Part shown: one piece after another, positions 1 to 7,813 of the stretch
How the letters are laid out: the number at the start of each line of letters is the position of its first letter
Position numbering within the stretch: the first letter of the stretch is position 1
NCBI GenBank assembly: GCA_944323955.1
Contig: CALUUK010000005.1
Coordinates: 62,001-126,000, forward strand
Origin: Candidatus Gastranaerophilales bacterium
GTDB taxonomy: Bacteria; Cyanobacteriota; Vampirovibrionia; Gastranaerophilales; Gastranaerophilaceae
DNA length: 64,000 bases
Direction of reading: 5' to 3'
The notes under the pieces: generated by a model
Told to the model about the DNA's origin: nothing
Database searches by the model: none
Seen by the model: the letters and a program-made list of their open reading frames with translations, nothing else
Position numbers and translations under genes: made by a program

Positions 1-1
1 A

Positions 2-421
2 GGTATGTACATCTCAAGAATAGATGGTGATGTTGTTACATATGATATAAGAATGAAAAAACCGAATAATGAAGAAAATGATTATCTTCAAAATGCCCAG
101 ATGCATACTTTTGAACATTTGTTTGCAACATATGCAAGAAATACTCAATATTCGGACAGTATTGTATATATAGGTCCGATGGGCTGCAGAACGGGATTTT
201 ATTTCCTTGTCAGAGATAAAATAAGTCACAAGGAAGCGCTTCAAATAATGAAAGATAGCCTGGTTTTTATAAAAGATTTTGAAGGACAAATTCCCGGGTG
301 CGGTAAAAAAGAATGCGGTAATTATAAAGAACATAATCTTAATGCGGCCAAAGAAATTGCTGTTGATATGCTTGATGTACTCAAGGACTGGACAGAAGAG
401 AAAATGGTTTATGAAAAATAA
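2..421 (+). CDS. luxS: S-ribosylhomocysteine lyase LuxS (5' end outside window)
   Basis: LuxS cleaves S-ribosylhomocysteine to homocysteine and DPD, the precursor of autoinducer-2. The visible part opens with MYISRIDG, which in full-length LuxS (about 155-160 residues) follows some 20 N-terminal residues, so the true start lies upstream and the Met at base 5 is internal. Seen: the zinc motif HTFEH, the catalytic-Cys stretch GCRTGFY, and the second zinc site ECGNY. The end overlaps mtn by 11 bp, so the two are probably co-transcribed and act in consecutive steps of S-adenosylhomocysteine recycling. Family identity is secure; whether AI-2 is used as a signal here cannot be seen. Confidence 0.96.
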   Translation, partial: GMYISRIDGDVVTYDIRMKKPNNEENDYLQNAQMHTFEHLFATYARNTQYSDSIVYIGPMGCRTGFYFLVRDKISHKEALQIMKDSLVFIKDFEGQIPGCGKKECGNYKEHNLNAAKEIAVDMLDVLKDWTEEKMVYEK

Positions 422-1133
422 AAAAACAATTTGTATAATCGGCGCGATGGAGTGTGAAATCGAAAAATTAAAACAAAAACTCCAAGGATTTAAAACCGCG
501 CATCATGGCAAAATGATTATTTATACGGGAAAACTGCACTCTCATAAGGTTATCTTAACTCAAAGCGGAGTGGGAAAGGTTAATGCTGCAATTACTCTGC
601 AGTATATTATAGATAAATATAATCCGGATATTGTTATAAATACAGGGATTGCCGGCGGGATTTCTTCCGAGCTCAGTGTAGCTGATATTGTTATAGGAAC
701 CGAACTTGTTCAGCATGATTTTGATGTATCCGCAATCGGATATGCGAAAGGTTATATGTGTACTGGTATTAATCCTGATAAACCTACTGTTTTTTGTTCT
801 GATGAAAGTTTAATAGCAAAATATGAAGAGGTAATTTCAGGTATGATTCCCGAAATTAAAATTCACAAAGGTATAATTGCCTCGGGTGATATTTTTGTAT
901 CGGATAATAATCGTAAAAAAGAGATTAAAAATATATTTAATGCCGCTGCGGTTGAAATGGAAGGTGCTGCAATTGCTCAAACCGCTTGTAAGAATGAAAT
1001 ACCGTTCATTGTTCTCAGAGCAATTTCGGATTTGGCAGATGACAATGCTGCGATTGAACATGAGTTTGTTGAAACACGAGCCGCGGAAATTTCTGCATTA
1101 TCCGTCGAGAAACTGTTGGAAAAGTTGGACTAA
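411..1133 (+). CDS. mtn: 5'-methylthioadenosine/S-adenosylhomocysteine nucleosidase
   Basis: This enzyme (MTAN/Pfs) hydrolyses S-adenosylhomocysteine and methylthioadenosine to adenine plus the ribosyl thio-compound. It makes the substrate of LuxS. The 240-residue protein starts MKNKKTICIIGAMECE, the usual N-terminus with the catalytic Glu of IGAMxxE. It continues with NTGIAGG, then VEMEGAAIAQ (nucleoside-binding Met-Glu) and LRAISDLAD with the catalytic Asp near the C-terminus. I chose the ATG at 411, inside the luxS 3' end, because the family N-terminus begins there. A longer reading frame from 279 only adds luxS shadow sequence. Confidence 0.96.
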   Translation: MKNKKTICIIGAMECEIEKLKQKLQGFKTAHHGKMIIYTGKLHSHKVILTQSGVGKVNAAITLQYIIDKYNPDIVINTGIAGGISSELSVADIVIGTELVQHDFDVSAIGYAKGYMCTGINPDKPTVFCSDESLIAKYEEVISGMIPEIKIHKGIIASGDIFVSDNNRKKEIKNIFNAAAVEMEGAAIAQTACKNEIPFIVLRAISDLADDNAAIEHEFVETRAAEISALSVEKLLEKLD

Positions 1134-1142
1134 TTATTTTGG

Positions 1143-1361
1143 CTAAAATTCAAACAGCTGTTTTTCATCAATTTCAAGAACTTCCGCAAGTTTGAACAAA
1201 AGCTCAATACTTATACCTCTTTTGGCTGTTTCGACTTTTGCCAGGTGTTCTCTTGATACGTTCAAAATTTCAGCAAGCGCATTTTGAGAAAGATACTTTG
1301 CTTTTCTGTATTTCGCTACATTTTTACCGAATTTAATTAATTTTTCACTGCTGTAAATCAT
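1143..1361 (-). CDS. XRE-family HTH transcriptional regulator
   Basis: A 72-residue Cro/C1-type helix-turn-helix protein. The segment from KFGKNVAKYRKAK through LAEILNVSREHLAKVE to LLFKLAEVLEID covers the five-helix XRE fold and nothing else, so it is a single-domain DNA-binding protein. The ATG at 1361 is preferred over a TTG five codons upstream. A perfect 7-bp inverted repeat (1367-1391) lies directly upstream and could be its own operator. It is tail-to-tail with mtn, 9 bp away. Its target is unknown; control of luxS-mtn is possible but nothing in the sequence shows it. Confidence 0.85.
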   Translation of the reverse strand: MIYSSEKLIKFGKNVAKYRKAKYLSQNALAEILNVSREHLAKVETAKRGISIELLFKLAEVLEIDEKQLFEF

Positions 1362-1366
1362 TCTAT

Positions 1367-1391
1367 AATTGTGCAATTTTCAGACACAATT
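1367..1391. promoter_or_regulatory. Inverted repeat upstream of XRE gene (candidate operator)
   Basis: AATTGTG and CACAATT form a perfect 7-bp inverted repeat with an 11-bp spacer ending 5 bp before the XRE start codon. This placement is typical of an autorepressor site. No binding evidence exists. Confidence 0.4.
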
Positions 1392-1427
1392 GTATGTAGT
1401 CTTAAAGTGCATATTTGAATATACTTT

Positions 1428-1649
1428 CTACTTATCTTTAAGTGAAAAGTTTATGCCGTTGTTGTCAAAGTATATATCCAGCTTCTTTTTTTTAAAGTAA
1501 TTCTTAATAAATTTTTCCGCTTTTTTATTTTGTTTTTCCAGCGAAAAATATTGACCCTGGCATGTGTCATGCATGTGAATATCCGCATTGAAGTTCTTCT
1601 TCAGGAGCGTTTTCAAATGCAGATATTCATCAAAATTTAAAATATACAT
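1428..1649 (-). CDS. Small conserved protein, RDAC-like
   Basis: A 73-residue protein with a central IHMHDTCQGQYFSLE stretch. This resembles the small 'RDAC family' proteins known from anaerobic bacteria, whose signature is a His/Arg-Asp-x-Cys-x-Gly-Gln-x-Phe segment; I recall the resemblance and could not check it. The rest is Lys-rich with no membrane segment or signal peptide. It begins 3 bp after the trxB stop on the same strand, so it is probably co-transcribed with trxB, and the conserved Cys would fit a thiol-related role. That functional link is inference only. Confidence 0.6.
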   Translation of the reverse strand: MYILNFDEYLHLKTLLKKNFNADIHMHDTCQGQYFSLEKQNKKAEKFIKNYFKKKKLDIYFDNNGINFSLKDK

Positions 1650-1652
1650 TTA

Positions 1653-2603
1653 TTATACTTGTACTTTTTCTTGTTCTTTTATACGTTCAATGTATTTAGC
1701 AGCACTGCAGGCAGCCACTGCACCATCTGCTGCTGCGGTAATAACCTGTCTTAAAGGAGTATTTCTTACATCACCTGCTGCATAAACGCCTTCCAGAGAG
1801 GTTTGCATATTGCTGTCTGTCTCAATAAATCCCTGCGTATTTTGCTGCAATTGACCTGCAAACATATCGGTATTCGGTTTAAACCCGATGTAGGGGAATA
1901 CTCCGTCAACCTTTAAAACGGATTGTTCATTATTTTGAGTGTTTTCTAAAATAATATTTTCGACCGAATTATTGCCTTGAATTTCAACAGGAACTGTATT
2001 TAATATAAATTCAATTTTTTCGTTATTTCGGGTGCGTTCCTGTACTATTTTGTCGGCTCTGAATTCATCGCGTCTGTGTATAACATATACTTTTTTTGCA
2101 AATTTTGTTAAATATGCGGCTTCTTCAAGTGCCGAATTACCGCCTCCTATAACGGCAACGGTTTTATCTTTATAGAATGCACCGTCGCAGATTGCGCAGT
2201 AACTTACGCCTCTGCCTTTAAATTCGTCTTCGCCTTTTATATTAAGTTTTTGAGCGGAAGCGCCGGTTGCTATAATTACGGAGTTTGCTTTAAATATTGT
2301 ATCATTTGTTTCAATTGTTTTTATTTCACCGTTGAGATTAACTTTTTCAATTTCAGTCATGGGAAATTTTTCGACACCGAATCTGTCAGCGTGTTCTTCA
2401 AATTTTTCCATAAGTTCAAATCCGCCGATTAAGGAAAATCCCGGATAATTTTCTATTTCAAGATAATTAGAGGGTTGTCCTCCAAACATATTTATATCAA
2501 TAATTGCCGTTTTAAGATTTCCCCTTGCGGCATAAATAGCTGCCGAAAATCCGGCAGGGCCTGATCCCAGAATGATTGTATCAAAGATTAATTCTTTTTT
2601 CAT
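1653..2603 (-). CDS. trxB: Thioredoxin-disulfide reductase
   Basis: FAD/NADPH flavoprotein that reduces thioredoxin. The 316-residue protein has the FAD motif GSGPAGFSAAIYAAR at the N-terminus, the redox CxxC as CAICDG (usually CATCDG) near residue 139, the NADPH motif GGGNSALEEA, and the C-terminal FAD segment GVYAAGDVRNTPLRQ. Length is normal for low-molecular-weight TrxB. A strong GAGAGGG ribosome site precedes the ATG. No thioredoxin gene is in the window; the small RDAC-like gene follows directly. Confidence 0.96.
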   Translation of the reverse strand: MKKELIFDTIILGSGPAGFSAAIYAARGNLKTAIIDINMFGGQPSNYLEIENYPGFSLIGGFELMEKFEEHADRFGVEKFPMTEIEKVNLNGEIKTIETNDTIFKANSVIIATGASAQKLNIKGEDEFKGRGVSYCAICDGAFYKDKTVAVIGGGNSALEEAAYLTKFAKKVYVIHRRDEFRADKIVQERTRNNEKIEFILNTVPVEIQGNNSVENIILENTQNNEQSVLKVDGVFPYIGFKPNTDMFAGQLQQNTQGFIETDSNMQTSLEGVYAAGDVRNTPLRQVITAAADGAVAACSAAKYIERIKEQEKVQV

Positions 2604-2623
2604 TTTCCCTCTCTCTTCAAATT

Positions 2624-3121
2624 TTACATTCCAAATATGCCCGAGATACCCGAGCCTGATATTTTAGTGCCTTTTACCTGATACTCGACGTAATCTTCTT
2701 TAATAAGTTTCCCGTTTTGGAATGTTTTTATACTTATTTTATCAACTCCTGTGAAATTGTCACCTTGTAAAGTTAAAATCGGAGTTTCAACAGATTCTTC
2801 ATCAGGATAGAAGGACTTTTTCTCGAATTTTACGGTTTGACCTTTTACGTCATCCACCGTTATTTGTGCTCTTGCACCCGATAACGGATTACTCAGAGAA
2901 ATGATGTCTCCGGTTCTTGAAAGAACCCAGATATCCATACTTTTTGAGTTGATAAGTTCTTTATCCGTAGATTTCGTACATACGGAAACTACTTTCCAGT
3001 TGCCGAAAAATTCTTTCGGCACTTTATCGGACATGCTGACGGAACCTTCTATTACCGCAGCATTTGAAGATAAAGAACACATAAAAAATAAACTTAATAA
3101 AACAAATAAAATCTTTTTCAT
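2624..3121 (-). CDS. Exported protein of unknown function
   Basis: A 165-residue protein with a clear Sec signal peptide (MKK, a hydrophobic run to about residue 18, then cleavage near SSNA-A). The mature part looks like a small beta-rich domain: EFFGNWKVVSVCTKSTDK, then alternating hydrophobic strands ending in a Gly/Ser-rich tail. No family is recognised. It has one Cys, not in a lipobox, so it is more likely periplasmic than a lipoprotein. It lies 20 bp upstream of trxB on the same strand and may share its transcript. Confidence 0.7.
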   Translation of the reverse strand: MKKILFVLLSLFFMCSLSSNAAVIEGSVSMSDKVPKEFFGNWKVVSVCTKSTDKELINSKSMDIWVLSRTGDIISLSNPLSGARAQITVDDVKGQTVKFEKKSFYPDEESVETPILTLQGDNFTGVDKISIKTFQNGKLIKEDYVEYQVKGTKISGSGISGIFGM

Positions 3122-3211
3122 ATTATCTATTTAATAATATTTTTCTAATAATCAAATCCGACTGGTCGGGTAATAGATTTTCTGTTTTTTCGTTTATCAA
3201 AATTTGTAATA

Positions 3212-4012
3212 TTATTTTATAAGTATTTTAGAAATGTTAATTTCTACTGGATTTTCAACATTATAAAAAAGTTTTGATGAATCGGCAAACTGTTTGGGAT
3301 TTGAACTTACATAAAACTTAGGTTCATAATCTTTAGAATTATTTTTAAGTCCTGATGTTTTAATATCATCCGCAATATACTGTGCAAAAAATTGTGCAGG
3401 GTCTATAAAGATATCTTTATCCGCAAACTTTGATAAAACATCCGTAAGATAAGGATAGTGTGTACAGCCGAGAATTATTTTTTGAGGTTTGTTTTTCATT
3501 ATTGCCTCTATGGCAATCTTTATATTCTCTATATTTTCAGGTTTATCCTGCAATTTATTTTCAACAATATATGCCCATTCGGGGCAAGCATATTCGATAA
3601 TTTTAACTTTTTTATTGTAGAAATTAATACTTTTTTGATATGCATGGGTTTTTATTGTAGCTGCTGTTGCGAAAACACCTACGACGGAATAATTTTTTTC
3701 TGCTATATATTTTGCTGCCGTTTGTGTAATCGGATATATTTTAAAAGGATATTTATCTTTAAATGTGTCATATACGGTTGCAGATGTGGTATTACAAGCC
3801 ATAACAACAGCTTTTACGTTTTGTTTTTCAAAAAAATCAAACAAATTTTTTGCAATACTAATAAGTTCTTCTTTTGATTTATTACCGTAGGGCAAATTTT
3901 TTGTATCACCGAAGTAGATATAATTTTCGTCAGGCAGTAAATTAATAAGTTTTGCAAAAACACTTAATCCGCCGACGCCTGAATCAAATACCCCTATAGG
4001 CTTATTTTCCAT
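3212..4012 (-). CDS. murI: Glutamate racemase
   Basis: Makes D-glutamate for peptidoglycan. The 266-residue protein shows IGVFDSGVGGLSVF with the first catalytic Asp, YFGDTKNLPYG, the first catalytic Cys in MACNTTSA, and the second Cys in LGCTHYPYL. Length is normal. Its start lies inside the 3' end of the amidase gene (11-bp overlap), so translation is probably coupled and the pair forms a cell-wall operon. Confidence 0.96.
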   Translation of the reverse strand: MENKPIGVFDSGVGGLSVFAKLINLLPDENYIYFGDTKNLPYGNKSKEELISIAKNLFDFFEKQNVKAVVMACNTTSATVYDTFKDKYPFKIYPITQTAAKYIAEKNYSVVGVFATAATIKTHAYQKSINFYNKKVKIIEYACPEWAYIVENKLQDKPENIENIKIAIEAIMKNKPQKIILGCTHYPYLTDVLSKFADKDIFIDPAQFFAQYIADDIKTSGLKNNSKDYEPKFYVSSNPKQFADSSKLFYNVENPVEINISKILIK

Positions 4013-6011
4013 TTTTTATTTGCTCCGTTAAATAATCATATATTCCGTCTGCAATTGCCTTTGCTGAAGCAAATTGTCTTGTATCCGACATTAACGATGT
4101 ACGTTCCTGCTCGTTTGATATGAACCCTAATTCCAGTAAAACAGCGGGTGCTTCTGTGTGATTTATAACATAAAACTTGGACTTGAACAAGCCTCTGTCT
4201 GCTGCTGAAACATTTGATATCATTTCTTTGTGTATTACTTTGGCTACTTCACATCCTCTTTCACTGTAATAGTGTGTTTCAATTCCGTTTACTTCGGATT
4301 TTACGCTGGAGTTAATATGTATACTTACAAAGATATCGGCATTATTATTATTTGCTATTTCGACTCTGTCCGCAAGAGAAAGGGTTTTATCGACGGCTCT
4401 TGTCATTATAACATTTTTAAATCCCATTTCTTTAAGTTCTTGTTTGACTTTCAGGGCAATAGAAAGGGTAAGATCTTTTTCAAGCACATTACCTCTCATT
4501 GCGCCGGTATCATTTCCGCCGTGGCCGGGGTCAAGAATTATAATTTTATTCTTAACTTTATTAAGTATTGCCTGTTGTTTTTTGCTTAACTTTGCGGGTT
4601 TTTGTTTTGTGAGCGAATTTTTATCTATTTTTATCGGTTTAATATCACCTTGCGGTCTGACTTTTTCTTCATCTTCATTGTCTTTTTTTATTATAGCCGT
4701 TGGTTTTGTTGTGAAGACAAATCTTAGCTGAGTAGCATTTAAAGATTCATAGCAATCGGTTAAAGTTTGGGCTTTTACCGGAAAAGAGAGTTTATATTTA
4801 TTTGCTCCGAGTTGTTTTGCGTTAAATCCGGTTTTATTTGCGGCTGATAATTCGTTAAAAGAAGTTGTATTAAAGTTTGCCAGATTATAAATTGTCATAT
4901 TTATAAATCCGTTTTCACGTTTAAGCGAATATACAATCGGATTTGTGAATGATATGTTTATCAGGTTTGTTGATGCATTAATTTTTTGTTCTTTAAAATA
5001 AGATAATTCGCTGAGCGTGTTTGTAAGATTTATGCCGGAAAGTTTGTTTGAGTTTGCAATAAGCAGAGTTTGTAAGTTTGATGAATAAACAGGCATGTAA
5101 AGTTCAGGAGTCGGAGTGTTGATTACTATTCTTGCTTTTGAAGGTTCAAACTGTCCTATTTTAACTGTTTCTGTTTCGGATAATTTTATTTCTTTATTTC
5201 TCAGTTCCTGTAAGACGATGGTATTTGGCAAATCAAATACTATTCTTGACGGTTCTGAAAGAATAAAAGATTTTTCTATGTTTATTACTCCGATTCCCGA
5301 TAAGAAAATATTCCCGTTTTTAGGAATAATATTTTCGAGGAAAAATCTTGATTTTAATTTTGCCTGTTTTTGTTCAATATTTGGGCGGACAAGTTCTTTA
5401 TCTTCATTTTTGAATGCCTGTTGAACCTGATTAAATATTTCATCAGAGACTTCTATTTTTGGTCTTTCTTCCGCTATAACAACAGCTTTATCATAATAAT
5501 CAACCGCAGATGTGCTTGTTTCACGGTAGACCTGAGTTAAGTATTTAGGAAGCGGTATTTCACTGTTGAGTTTAATAATAATATTATTTTTTATTTTAAG
5601 AACTTTAATCTGTGATGCATCATAATTTTTTGCTTCCCATATTACAATGCGGACAATATTCGGATTTACCGAGTTTTGGGCAATTCTTAGTTTTTCCAAT
5701 CTGCTGTGTTTCAGTTCATATGTTGAATTTGGAAAGGTTATTATTGCATTTTCTATGTCAAAGAATATTCTGTCAGGTTCGGAGAGAATTTTTTTAGTTA
5801 TTTTTATATCATCCGGATTTTCATTAGCGGAGGTTCCCAAGAAAATAATTGAGTCTGAATTATCAAAATTAATACTGTTAATTTTCAAAGGTTGGGCGGC
5901 GAAAGCTCTATAGCCCATGAAGAAAGTTGAAACATAGCTGTTTGTATTTGCAAACGGCATAGTGCTCAAACAAGAATATAAAACTAACAGTATTAAAAAC
6001 CGCTTTCCCAT
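4002..6011 (-). CDS. amiC: N-acetylmuramoyl-L-alanine amidase with AMIN domains
   Basis: Periplasmic enzyme that cuts the peptide stem from glycan and is normally needed to split daughter cells. The 669-residue protein starts with a hydrophobic export signal, followed by at least two AMIN-like repeats (about 42-150 and 225-320; each contains the SEPxRIxFD signature) that target the septum or pole. It ends in an Amidase_3 domain (about 490-660). Zinc ligands are visible in LDPGHGG, the Glu of LEKDL and SIHINSS, with the late catalytic Glu in LLELGF. The start codon has no Shine-Dalgarno sequence but a promoter ending 7 bp before it. Confidence 0.93.
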   Translation of the reverse strand: MGKRFLILLVLYSCLSTMPFANTNSYVSTFFMGYRAFAAQPLKINSINFDNSDSIIFLGTSANENPDDIKITKKILSEPDRIFFDIENAIITFPNSTYELKHSRLEKLRIAQNSVNPNIVRIVIWEAKNYDASQIKVLKIKNNIIIKLNSEIPLPKYLTQVYRETSTSAVDYYDKAVVIAEERPKIEVSDEIFNQVQQAFKNEDKELVRPNIEQKQAKLKSRFFLENIIPKNGNIFLSGIGVINIEKSFILSEPSRIVFDLPNTIVLQELRNKEIKLSETETVKIGQFEPSKARIVINTPTPELYMPVYSSNLQTLLIANSNKLSGINLTNTLSELSYFKEQKINASTNLINISFTNPIVYSLKRENGFINMTIYNLANFNTTSFNELSAANKTGFNAKQLGANKYKLSFPVKAQTLTDCYESLNATQLRFVFTTKPTAIIKKDNEDEEKVRPQGDIKPIKIDKNSLTKQKPAKLSKKQQAILNKVKNKIIILDPGHGGNDTGAMRGNVLEKDLTLSIALKVKQELKEMGFKNVIMTRAVDKTLSLADRVEIANNNNADIFVSIHINSSVKSEVNGIETHYYSERGCEVAKVIHKEMISNVSAADRGLFKSKFYVINHTEAPAVLLELGFISNEQERTSLMSDTRQFASAKAIADGIYDYLTEQIKNGK

Positions 6012-6018
6012 ATTAATA

Positions 6019-6046
6019 ATAATAAACTTAAATATATTAATATCAA
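6019..6046 (-). promoter_or_regulatory. Promoter of amiC-murI, leaderless geometry
   Basis: On the minus strand TTGATA, a 16-bp spacer and TATTAT are followed by 7 bp and the ATG of amiC, putting the first transcribed base at or next to the start codon. Confidence 0.5.
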
Positions 6047-6094
6047 ATTTTTAATTAAAATTCATGAAAGCAATCAAATATTAATCTGAGGAAT

Positions 6095-6123
6095 TAAACC
6101 CTCGTTATCTTGCGGGGTTTTTA
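6095..6123 (-). terminator. Terminator of array gene 6
   Basis: Minus-strand hairpin of AAACCCC-type arms around AAGATAA, directly after the stop codon. It belongs to the same hairpin family found after other array genes, though its stem has weaker pairing here. Confidence 0.6.
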
Positions 6124-6423
6124 TTAATATTGTAATGGTTCATCAAATGCTGCACTAACTATAAATCCAATTGAAATAAGAAAAATCGTATAGCAAAGCA
6201 TAAGAATGTTTAAAGACAAAATAATTCTTTGAGCAATCTTGTTTTTAAATATTCTTTTTAATATATCTAAAAGAATTGAAGCAATTAACGGGGGAATAAA
6301 ATAAATGTATACACTTAGTGCTACTTTAGATGGCAAATAATATGCCATGTCAACGCGAGTTTCATTGTAAATTATATAAAAAATCGTAATAATGAAAATG
6401 ATAACCGAGAAGTTTTTATACAT
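6124..6423 (-). CDS. Array paralog 6: small three-helix membrane protein
   Basis: A 99-residue protein, last of six tandem paralogs. Layout: MYKNFSVIIFII starts helix 1 (about 5-20); a variable, partly acidic loop (21-38) follows; helix 2 is about 39-58 with the conserved PPL; then a basic loop KRIFKNKIAQR; and helix 3 is about 68-90. The basic second loop and N-terminal Lys predict N-terminus inside and the variable loop outside. It shares the C-terminal EPLQY with paralogs 1 and 3. The ribosome site GGAGGAAATAGT is strong. Family unknown; no enzyme motif. Confidence 0.85.
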   Translation of the reverse strand: MYKNFSVIIFIITIFYIIYNETRVDMAYYLPSKVALSVYIYFIPPLIASILLDILKRIFKNKIAQRIILSLNILMLCYTIFLISIGFIVSAAFDEPLQY

Positions 6424-6444
6424 ACTATTTCCTCCAAAAAGAAG

Positions 6445-6471
6445 ATGTTATAATCTTTGGTATTATAACAT
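6445..6471 (-). promoter_or_regulatory. Promoter with perfect palindrome, array gene 6
   Basis: A perfect 10-bp inverted repeat, ATGTTATAAT / ATTATAACAT around a 7-bp spacer. The minus-strand arm contains an extended -10 box (TGTTATAAT) and the other arm falls just after the predicted transcription start. This is a good geometry for an operator. Confidence 0.6.
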
Positions 6472-6478
6472 GATAATA

Positions 6479-6502
6479 AAAACCCACTTTTTAGTTGGTT
6501 TA
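6479..6502 (-). terminator. Terminator of array gene 5
   Basis: AAACCAAC / GTGGGTTT hairpin on the minus strand followed by a T-run. The same sequence recurs after array gene 2 (7729-7751). Confidence 0.55.
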
Positions 6503-6511
6503 AGATACTTG

Positions 6512-6862
6512 TTAATTCTTTATATAATCTTTATATAGTTCATCTGTCCAATCTTGATATATTGCATCTTTTGGTATGGTATCACTTGTTAAATCCATTC
6601 CAAGATATAGTGAAAGAAGAAGAATTGTATATCCGAGTGCAAGAATGTTTAAAGCCAGAATAACTCTTTGAGCAATTTTGTTTTTAAATATTCTTTTTAA
6701 TATGTCCAAAACAACAGAACATATTAATGGTGGTACAAATTCTATATAGACATTTATTGTTTCTTGTGATGGTAATTTATATACAGAATCTCCATAAAGT
6801 TCAGAAAAAATAATGTAAATTATTACAAGAATAAATATGATAACTGAGAAATTCTTATACAT
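6512..6862 (-). CDS. Array paralog 5: small three-helix membrane protein, longest form
   Basis: A 116-residue paralog with the same plan: MYKNFSVIIFIL, outside loop with Gly-Asp-Ser, helix 2 with PPLICSVVLDILK, basic loop KNKIAQR, helix 3. It differs by an extended, charged C-terminal tail (TDELYKDYIKN). The 3' end of this tail is still recognisable as decayed DNA behind paralog 2, which shows that this form is ancestral to that copy. It has a GGAG ribosome site and its own promoter and terminator. Confidence 0.83.
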   Translation of the reverse strand: MYKNFSVIIFILVIIYIIFSELYGDSVYKLPSQETINVYIEFVPPLICSVVLDILKRIFKNKIAQRVILALNILALGYTILLLSLYLGMDLTSDTIPKDAIYQDWTDELYKDYIKN

Positions 6863-6900
6863 ATTATTTATCTCCAGAAGAAATTCTTATATTCTTAGGT

Positions 6901-6910
6901 ATTATAACAT
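6901..6910 (-). promoter_or_regulatory. Extended -10 promoter, array gene 5
   Basis: Minus-strand ATGTTATAAT (extended -10) about 40 bp before the ATG, directly downstream of the previous gene's terminator. This is the B-type leader, without the full palindrome. Confidence 0.5.
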
Positions 6911-6914
6911 ATTC

Positions 6915-6944
6915 AAAACCCCCGTTATCTTGCGGAGGTTTGTT
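6915..6944 (-). terminator. Terminator of array gene 4
   Basis: Minus-strand hairpin AAACCTCCG / CGGGGGTTT (one G-U pair) immediately after the stop codon of the preceding array gene. Confidence 0.7.
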
Positions 6945-6950
6945 TCTGTC

Positions 6951-7289
6951 TTACCATTCAGCAAATGCTGACGAAACCATTGAATAGATTGTAAACCAAA
7001 ATAAAGCTGAGATTAATACTAAGATATTTAGGGCCAAAATAATCTTTTTTACAATTTTATTTTTATATATTTTACTTAATATATCTAAAAACAAAGCAAT
7101 TATGAATGGTACATATAAATGATAATAAAAATGCCATTCTTCTATAGGTGGAAAAACTCGGTTTGGTTTATAATATAACCATTCAGTTGCATATGGTGGC
7201 CAATTTGGTTCTGAATTTTGTAATGTTGTGCAATATATTACTGTAAGTGTTGCAAGAATAAACAATATAACCGAAAAATTCTTATACAT
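6951..7289 (-). CDS. Array paralog 4: divergent small membrane protein
   Basis: A 112-residue paralog and the most divergent member. It keeps MYKNFSVILFIL, the middle PFIIALFLDILSKIYKNKI and helix 3. Its outside loop is expanded to about 40 residues and is rich in Trp, Pro and Tyr (NWPPYATEWLYYKPN). Variation is again concentrated in the loop between helices 1 and 2. It has its own promoter and terminator. Function unknown. Confidence 0.82.
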   Translation of the reverse strand: MYKNFSVILFILATLTVIYCTTLQNSEPNWPPYATEWLYYKPNRVFPPIEEWHFYYHLYVPFIIALFLDILSKIYKNKIVKKIILALNILVLISALFWFTIYSMVSSAFAEW

Positions 7290-7327
7290 ATTATTTATCT
7301 CCTAAAGATGTTCTTATGTTCTTTGGT

Positions 7328-7337
7328 ATTATAACAT
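7328..7337 (-). promoter_or_regulatory. Extended -10 promoter, array gene 4
   Basis: Minus-strand ATGTTATAAT upstream of a B-type leader with a TAGGAGATAAATA ribosome site. Confidence 0.5.
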
Positions 7338-7343
7338 ATTAAA

Positions 7344-7372
7344 ATCCCCCGCTGTTTTGCGAGGGGCTTTTA
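7344..7372 (-). terminator. Terminator of array gene 3
   Basis: Minus-strand CCCCTCGC / GCGGGGG hairpin with loop AAAACA, directly after the stop codon; nearly identical to the hairpin at 8142-8171. Confidence 0.7.
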
Positions 7373-7672
7373 TTAATATTGTAATGGTTCATTAAATACA
7401 GCACTAACTATAAATCCAATTGAAATAAGAAAAATCGTATAGCAAAGCATAAGAATATTCAAAATCAAAATAATTCTTTGAGCAATTTTGTTTTTAAATA
7501 TTCTTTTTGATATATCCAAAACAACAGAACATATTAATGGTGGTACAAAGTCCATATATGAGTTTATTGCTTCTATTGATGGTAGTTTGTAATTAGAATA
7601 AAGATAGTTTTCATCATATATGATATAGATAATAGTAATAATAAAGATAATAACCGAGAAGTTTTTATACAT
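7373..7672 (-). CDS. Array paralog 3: small three-helix membrane protein
   Basis: A 99-residue paralog very close to paralogs 1 and 6 at both ends (MYKNFSVIIFIITIIYIIY ... EPLQY), but with a different loop (YLYSNYKLPSIEAINSYMDF). Helix 2 (PPLICSVVLDIS) matches paralog 5 rather than 1 and 6, a mosaic pattern that suggests recombination or gene conversion between copies. The ribosome site is GGAGGAAATAGT. Function unknown. Confidence 0.85.
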   Translation of the reverse strand: MYKNFSVIIFIITIIYIIYDENYLYSNYKLPSIEAINSYMDFVPPLICSVVLDISKRIFKNKIAQRIILILNILMLCYTIFLISIGFIVSAVFNEPLQY

Positions 7673-7693
7673 ACTATTTCCTCCAAAAAGAAG

Positions 7694-7720
7694 ATGTTAT
7701 ATTCTTTGGTATTATAACGT
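7694..7720 (-). promoter_or_regulatory. Promoter with near-palindrome, array gene 3
   Basis: A-type leader; ATGTTATATT / ATTATAACGT inverted repeat with two mismatches, carrying the -10 box TATAAT on the minus strand. Confidence 0.5.
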
Positions 7721-7728
7721 GATAATAA

Positions 7729-7751
7729 GAACCCACTTTTTAGTTGGTTTA
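7729..7751 (-). terminator. Terminator of array gene 2
   Basis: Same AAACCAAC / GTGGGTT hairpin as at 6479-6502. It lies about 60 bp after the present stop codon, with decayed coding DNA between. Confidence 0.5.
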
Positions 7752-7760
7752 AGATACTTG

Positions 7761-7813
7761 TTAATTCTTTATATAATCTTCATATAATAATATATTTTTC
7801 TGTATATATCAAT
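7761..7813 (-). pseudogene. Decayed 3' tail of array paralog 2
   Basis: The minus-strand stretch ending GATTATATAAAGAATTAA matches the last codons of paralog 5 (which encode DYIKN and stop), including the sequence after the stop. Here it lies outside the open frame, so paralog 2 lost its C-terminal extension through an earlier stop. Confidence 0.6.

Noticed and set aside
3458-3877. Long opposite-strand frame inside murI
   Set aside because: A shadow of the murI codons with Phe/Tyr/Cys-rich low-complexity translation and no ribosome site. The same judgement applies to opposite-strand frames in amiC, ppdK, gyrA, glmU and others.
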